Origin: CGIF01 sp031674855
GTDB lineage: Bacteria; Bacillota_I; Bacilli_A; Mycoplasmatales; CGIF01
Direction of reading: 5' to 3'
DNA length: 64,000 nucleotides
Assembly (NCBI GenBank): GCA_031674855.1
Contig: CP125275.1
Coordinates: 310,001-374,000, forward strand
Below are positions 60,501 through 64,000 of the stretch, in pieces. The first letter of the stretch is position 1. Every line of letters starts with the position of its first letter. The position numbers and the translations under genes are program-made. The notes below the pieces were generated by a model. It searched no databases, had not been told where the DNA came from, and worked only from the letters and a program-made list of their open reading frames with translations.

Positions 60501-63158
60501 GTTTTAGAAAAAGAAAAATTAGCCTCTATTTACGAGAAAGGCGAAGGAACCATTTACTTGCGAGCTAAGGTTGAAATTCTTTCTCCGCAAGAGGTAAAAG
60601 TTGGCAAAAAGATAGAAGCGACTGAGAAAACTGCAAGAAATACTATTTTAATTACTGAACTGCCTTACAAGATTATTAAGTCTTCATTGGTAGCTAAAAT
60701 TGCCGAGATAATTAAAGATAAAAAAATCCCCGGATTAAAAAGAATCTTTGATTATTCTAATCGTGGTAATATTGATATTCGGATTGAATTTGATGCTCAA
60801 AATCATGATGGGCAGGTAATTCTGAACAAATTATACAAAAATACTCAATTACAAATTAGTTTTGCAGTTAAAATGCGAGCTTTAGTGGGAGAAAATCCTA
60901 AAATTTTTTCTTTAACTGAAATTCTGCAAGCTTTCATTAGCAATCGTTTAGAAAATATTCGTCGCAAGTCTCAATTCCTTTGAAAAGAAAATGAGGAAAA
61001 ATTAGTTAGTTTAAATACACGACTCTTTATTATTAATAATTATCAACAAATTGCCGAGATAATTAAAAGCAATCCTAGCGAAGAAGAAAGAAATCAACAG
61101 TTGAGGCAAAAATTCTCAGAAATTGAGCAAGGGCAAATCAAAATTGACAATATTCTAAGTATGTCAGTTAGTTTCCGTCAATTCACGCCGGAAAAACAAA
61201 CCGATTTAGCTGAAGAAATTGTTAATTTAAAGACTGAAAATAAAACATTGGGTCAATTGATTATTGATGAAGAAAAAAGAAAAGAGAAATTAATTGCTGA
61301 CTTGGAGCAATTGAAAAAAGATTACGAAAAAGATAATCGCCGTACCCAAATTATTTCTGATTCTCACTTAATTGATGAAAGAAAAGCAATTACTCCGGAG
61401 GATTTAATTATTATTCTTAGTCAAGGCGAAAGAAAAAAAGGCAAGTCTGATGATGAGGAAAAAAGCAATTTACCTAGTTATTTAAACATTTACAGAGCAA
61501 ATTCTCTCGATGCTACTAACATTCCGAGTGTTGGCAAAGAATTAAAATCTCGCGGAGACAATCTAGCTATTATTAAATCAAATCGACGAGATGACTTATG
61601 ATGTTTTTCTAATTTAGGTAAACTTTATATCGTTCCAGTCTATAAAATAGCTGATAAAAGTGTTAACTTAAAGGAAAGTGGAATGTTCAAGTTGGACTCC
61701 GGAGAAGTTATCAAGTACATCGCTTCAGTTCGCGAAGACTTCTTAACTGATGAGAGCAAAAAGGAAAAATATTTAATTATCGGTACTGAAAAAGGAAAAA
61801 TTAAACGTTTGTCTTTAGAAAAGATTGGACGAGTGATGAAGGGAGGAAAAAAAGTAATTAATATAGCTAAGCACGGTGATAGAATTATCCAAATAGTTTT
61901 CACCTCTGGCGACAACGAGATAATGGTCTTCACCAAGCAAGGGAAAAATAAGAATTTTTCGGAAGAAAAAGTTCGTGTGGTTGGTCGAGCTGCTTACGGT
62001 GATACAGCAATCAAATTAGAAGGTGGCGGGCAAAAAAAACGCTGTTCTCGACATGAGGAATTATTAGATTGGCACAAAAAGGCTTCTTGTTGTGATAAAA
62101 GTCAATTAGGAGCTTCTTTACGTTGTCCTCGTGGCAAAGAAATAAATAAAGAGTTAAGAAGTTGTTTAGATTGCAATAAGGTAGTTTCTGTTACTTCAGA
62201 AAAAGTTAGTGATAAAATGGTTAGTTTGATAGCGGTAGAGAAGAAAATATCTAAGGAAGAGTTTAATTTATTAGCTATTCGCGAGGATAAGACAGCTGTG
62301 AAAAAGAATCTTTTATCAGTCTTTGATCTCGCTAAGAAGCGAGGTGGTAAAGGAAAGAGAAAGTTCCGAGTGGAAGAAAAAGAGGTTTCTAAATATTGCG
62401 GCAAGCATGAAAATTCTATTAATAAATTAAACGAAAACTTAGAAAATTTAGAAGAAAAAATTAATGACGAGAAAAAGAAGTGAGAAAGTTTAAAAGAAAT
62501 ACTAGATAAAGCTCAAAAAGAGCAAGTTAATCTTGAAGTAATTAAAAAATACGAAGATGAATTATCTCAAGTCAAGCAAAAACAGCAGGATTGAAAAGAT
62601 AAGATTGATAAGAAGAAAAAAGAGATAAAAGAAACTAAAGAAAAAGCCGACAAATGTTCTGATTGCAAAAAAAATTGCCCTCGACACGAAAAATCTAAAG
62701 TTCAACACGAAAATGATAATTGTTGCGATAAGAAAAATAATGAGAAAAAAGTTTTAAGAGAAAAAATCGAAGAATTGCAACTTGCTAATCCTAGTTCCAA
62801 AAAATTAACAAAATTGCGTGAAGAATTTAAAGAATTAAATAAGCAGTCATTGAAAAATCGAGTTGAATGTTCGCGCTTTCAAGCTATTAATCAAGAAATA
62901 AGAGAATGTTCTGGCTGCAGTCAACAAAAAGCAAAAAAAGCAGTTAAAATTATTCCAACTTGCTTACAAAAAGTTTTCTTAGTTGACAAAAGAATTAAAA
63001 ATGAAATCTATCTATTAGCTGAAGAGTTAGTTTGTTGGTATAATAAAAAGGACTTAAACGAATTTTTCCGCGATGAAAAGAAGAAAAAAATCAATTTTTA
63101 CAAAGGAAAAAAAACAATTACTGACATTAGTGCTTATTCTAATGAAATTGCCGATTAG
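57600..63158 (+). CDS. Fused type IIA topoisomerase (GyrB/ParE + GyrA/ParC)
   Basis: A single 1852-codon frame. B part: ATPase (RKRPGMYIGSTDEQGWHH, EAIDNPVDEA, DDGRGIP, TSGGLHGVGVTVVNAL), transducer, TOPRIM (VEGKSAGGSAEEGRD about residue 421; MADPDDDGAHI about 550), ending with LMGIKSDKRKEYLEKR (~664). A part follows without stop or start signal: ALPNIFDGLKPVQRRLLF (~720), HPHGDQGIYGAM, catalytic Tyr in PPAAMRYTK (~805), then coiled coil and beta-pinwheel CTD with a GyrA-box-like KKRGGKGK (~1579). A Cys/His-rich insert (~1482-1540) interrupts the CTD and a second Cys-rich coiled-coil tail follows. All gaps between TGA codons were checked: no TAA or TAG. Gyrase or topo IV cannot be settled by eye: DGLKPVQRR and YKTSGG are ParC/ParE-like, the GG-K box gyrase-like. 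Confidence 0.93.
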
Positions 63159-63179
63159 ATTCTTTTTAAAATCAAAATC

Positions 63180-63605
63180 ATGCCAAGAGAAATTAAAAGT
63201 GATTATCTCATCTTGCAGGAAAAATTACAAAAACTGGAAAGTGACTATATAGAAACTAAAGAGAAATTAAAAGTTTACGGAGCTAAGGATGTTTCCGAAA
63301 ATAGCGACTGAGCGCTATTAAATGAAAAGTTATCAATTTTCCGAAATCAAATTATTCAGTTAAAATCTAAAATAATAGCAATGGATTTAGAAAGCGACAA
63401 AATTGTTGTTTATCGCTTAATAAAGACTGGGGAAGAAAAAATTATCCAATTGACCAATGGAGAAGTTAATCCAGACCAAGGAAAAATTTCCCGAGCCAGT
63501 CCTTTAGGAGAATTGCTTGATAGCAAAAAAACCGGTCAAACAGCCGAGGTTAAAATCGGTTCAAAAAATTATCAAATTAAAATCATCAGTGTTAAGAATT
63601 TGTAA
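63180..63605 (+). CDS. greA: Transcription elongation factor GreA
   Basis: 141 codons, slightly shorter than the usual ~158. N-terminal coiled-coil hairpin with the tip region KDVSENSDWALLNEKLSIFR (GreA: D/E-x-x-ENAEY), then the FKBP-like C-domain (ITKGEEK-type VVYRLIKTGEEKIIQL, KISRASPLGELLDSKKTGQT, EVKIGSKNYQIKII). It rescues backtracked RNA polymerase. Starts 21 nt after the topoisomerase gene, probably co-transcribed. Confidence 0.85.
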
Positions 63606-63634
63606 TGAAAATATAATCCAAATAAAGAATAATT

Positions 63635-64000
63635 ATGACAGTTCGTTTTTTACTTTTTCGAGGTAGTTGAGAAAATGAAGGTAATTTTTATCTTCTAGAG
63701 TCAGAGCAAGGAATTTTGCTTTTAGCAACTGGCAAAGAATATTCTTTAACCGGCTATCAGGAACAACAGATAGGTCGTGATTATTTGAAAGAAAATAGAG
63801 CCAAAGTTAAAGCTATTGTTATTGCTAATACAAACTGACAAAATGTCGGATGCTTAAGTGATATTTGTCGTGAGATTGGAGTGCAAATACCTATTTATAC
63901 AAGTTTTCAAAGTCGTTTGGTTCTTTCTTATCTTTTTCCTTTACAAATAAGAAATAGGATAATAGTTGTAGAAAAAAACAAAGAATTAAAAATTGAAGAT
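63635..64000 (+). CDS. RNase J-like protein with degenerate active site (partial)
   Basis: The first 122 codons of a gene running off the window. It aligns by eye with the RNase J N-terminus (KVKAIVIANTNWQNVGCLSD where RNase J has xGxFITHGHEDHIGGIPY), keeping the fold pattern but losing every His and Asp of the H-x-H-x-D-H zinc motif. Like RNase J2 of other Firmicutes-type bacteria it may be a catalytically poor partner of the active RNase J at 17857-19521. Confidence 0.6.

Noticed and set aside
61640..62404. Minus-strand ORFs inside the topoisomerase gene
   Set aside because: Antisense shadows of conserved topoisomerase sequence.
1..64000. CRISPR array
   Set aside because: No regularly spaced direct repeats or cas genes seen on either strand.
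1..64000. Prophage or full integrative element
   Set aside because: A RuvC-like gene, an IS630 transposase and tRNA fragments occur, but no terminase, portal, capsid, integrase or conjugation genes.

Overview
The window is a low-GC genome segment from a mollicute-type bacterium that reads UGA as tryptophan. Dozens of conserved genes (tsaD, alaS, hisS, polC, uvrC, the type IIA topoisomerase, trx with its W-C-P-P-C motif) run straight through in-frame TGA codons where families have Trp, and the window encodes both tRNA-Trp(UCA) and tRNA-Trp(CCA). PolC-type polymerase, RNase J, RNase P RNA, a mollicute-like tmRNA tag and no cell-wall genes fit. Leucine-rich-repeat proteins, many tail-anchored proteins and heavy genome rearrangement recall endosymbiotic mollicutes such as the mycoplasma-related endobacteria of fungi; that placement is inference only.

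Layout. 0.1-5.5 kb: small secreted or membrane proteins, tsaD, an IS1595 remnant, an IS630-family transposase and an LRR-like membrane protein. 5.5-10.4 kb: tRNA-Ser, rpmF, prp, frr, membrane proteins and a RuvC-like nuclease. 10.5-25.2 kb: mainly housekeeping (a minimal alaS, rsmA, hisS, ABC-F, rnj, tRNA-Arg, rpsD, htpX and the N-terminal part of polC). 25.2-36.4 kb: a rearranged block with a tRNA-fMet 3' half, small TM proteins, hsp20, mazEF-like genes, gatA, rplS, a 5'-3' exonuclease, tRNA-Leu and tRNA-fMet, ending in the C-terminal part of polC on the opposite strand. 36.4-44.7 kb: an accessory region of zinc-ribbon proteins, a broken higB with intact higA, membrane proteins, a coupled coiled-coil pair and a Lon-like AAA+ gene interrupted by two in-frame UAA codons. 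44.7-54.1 kb: tmRNA, prmC, HU, thioredoxin, a tRNA cluster, rpmE, a cysteine desulfurase, frameshifted tatD, an LRR gene and uvrC. 54.3-64 kb: an 850-residue tail-anchored protein, rnpB, tRNA-Trp(CCA), a single giant ORF fusing both subunits of a type IIA topois om erase, greA and a degenerate RNase J paralogue that runs off the end.

The two most striking observations concern DNA replication and topology. The replicative polymerase PolC is split in its palm into two ORFs 9.7 kb apart on opposite strands, with two catalytic aspartates in one piece and the third in the other. The type IIA topoisomerase (GyrB/ParE plus GyrA/ParC) is one continuous 1852-codon ORF, like eukaryotic topoisomerase II, with unusual Cys-rich C-terminal additions. 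Further oddities are a 438-residue AlaRS without editing and C-Ala domains, UvrC without its terminal HhH domain, tRNA-Leu genes without a long variable arm, a tRNA-Arg with anticodon GCG, many frameshifts in homopolymers, and a recurrent C-tail-anchored protein architecture.

All coordinates and translations were derived by eye from the sequence; family names rest on remembered motifs, not on database searches.
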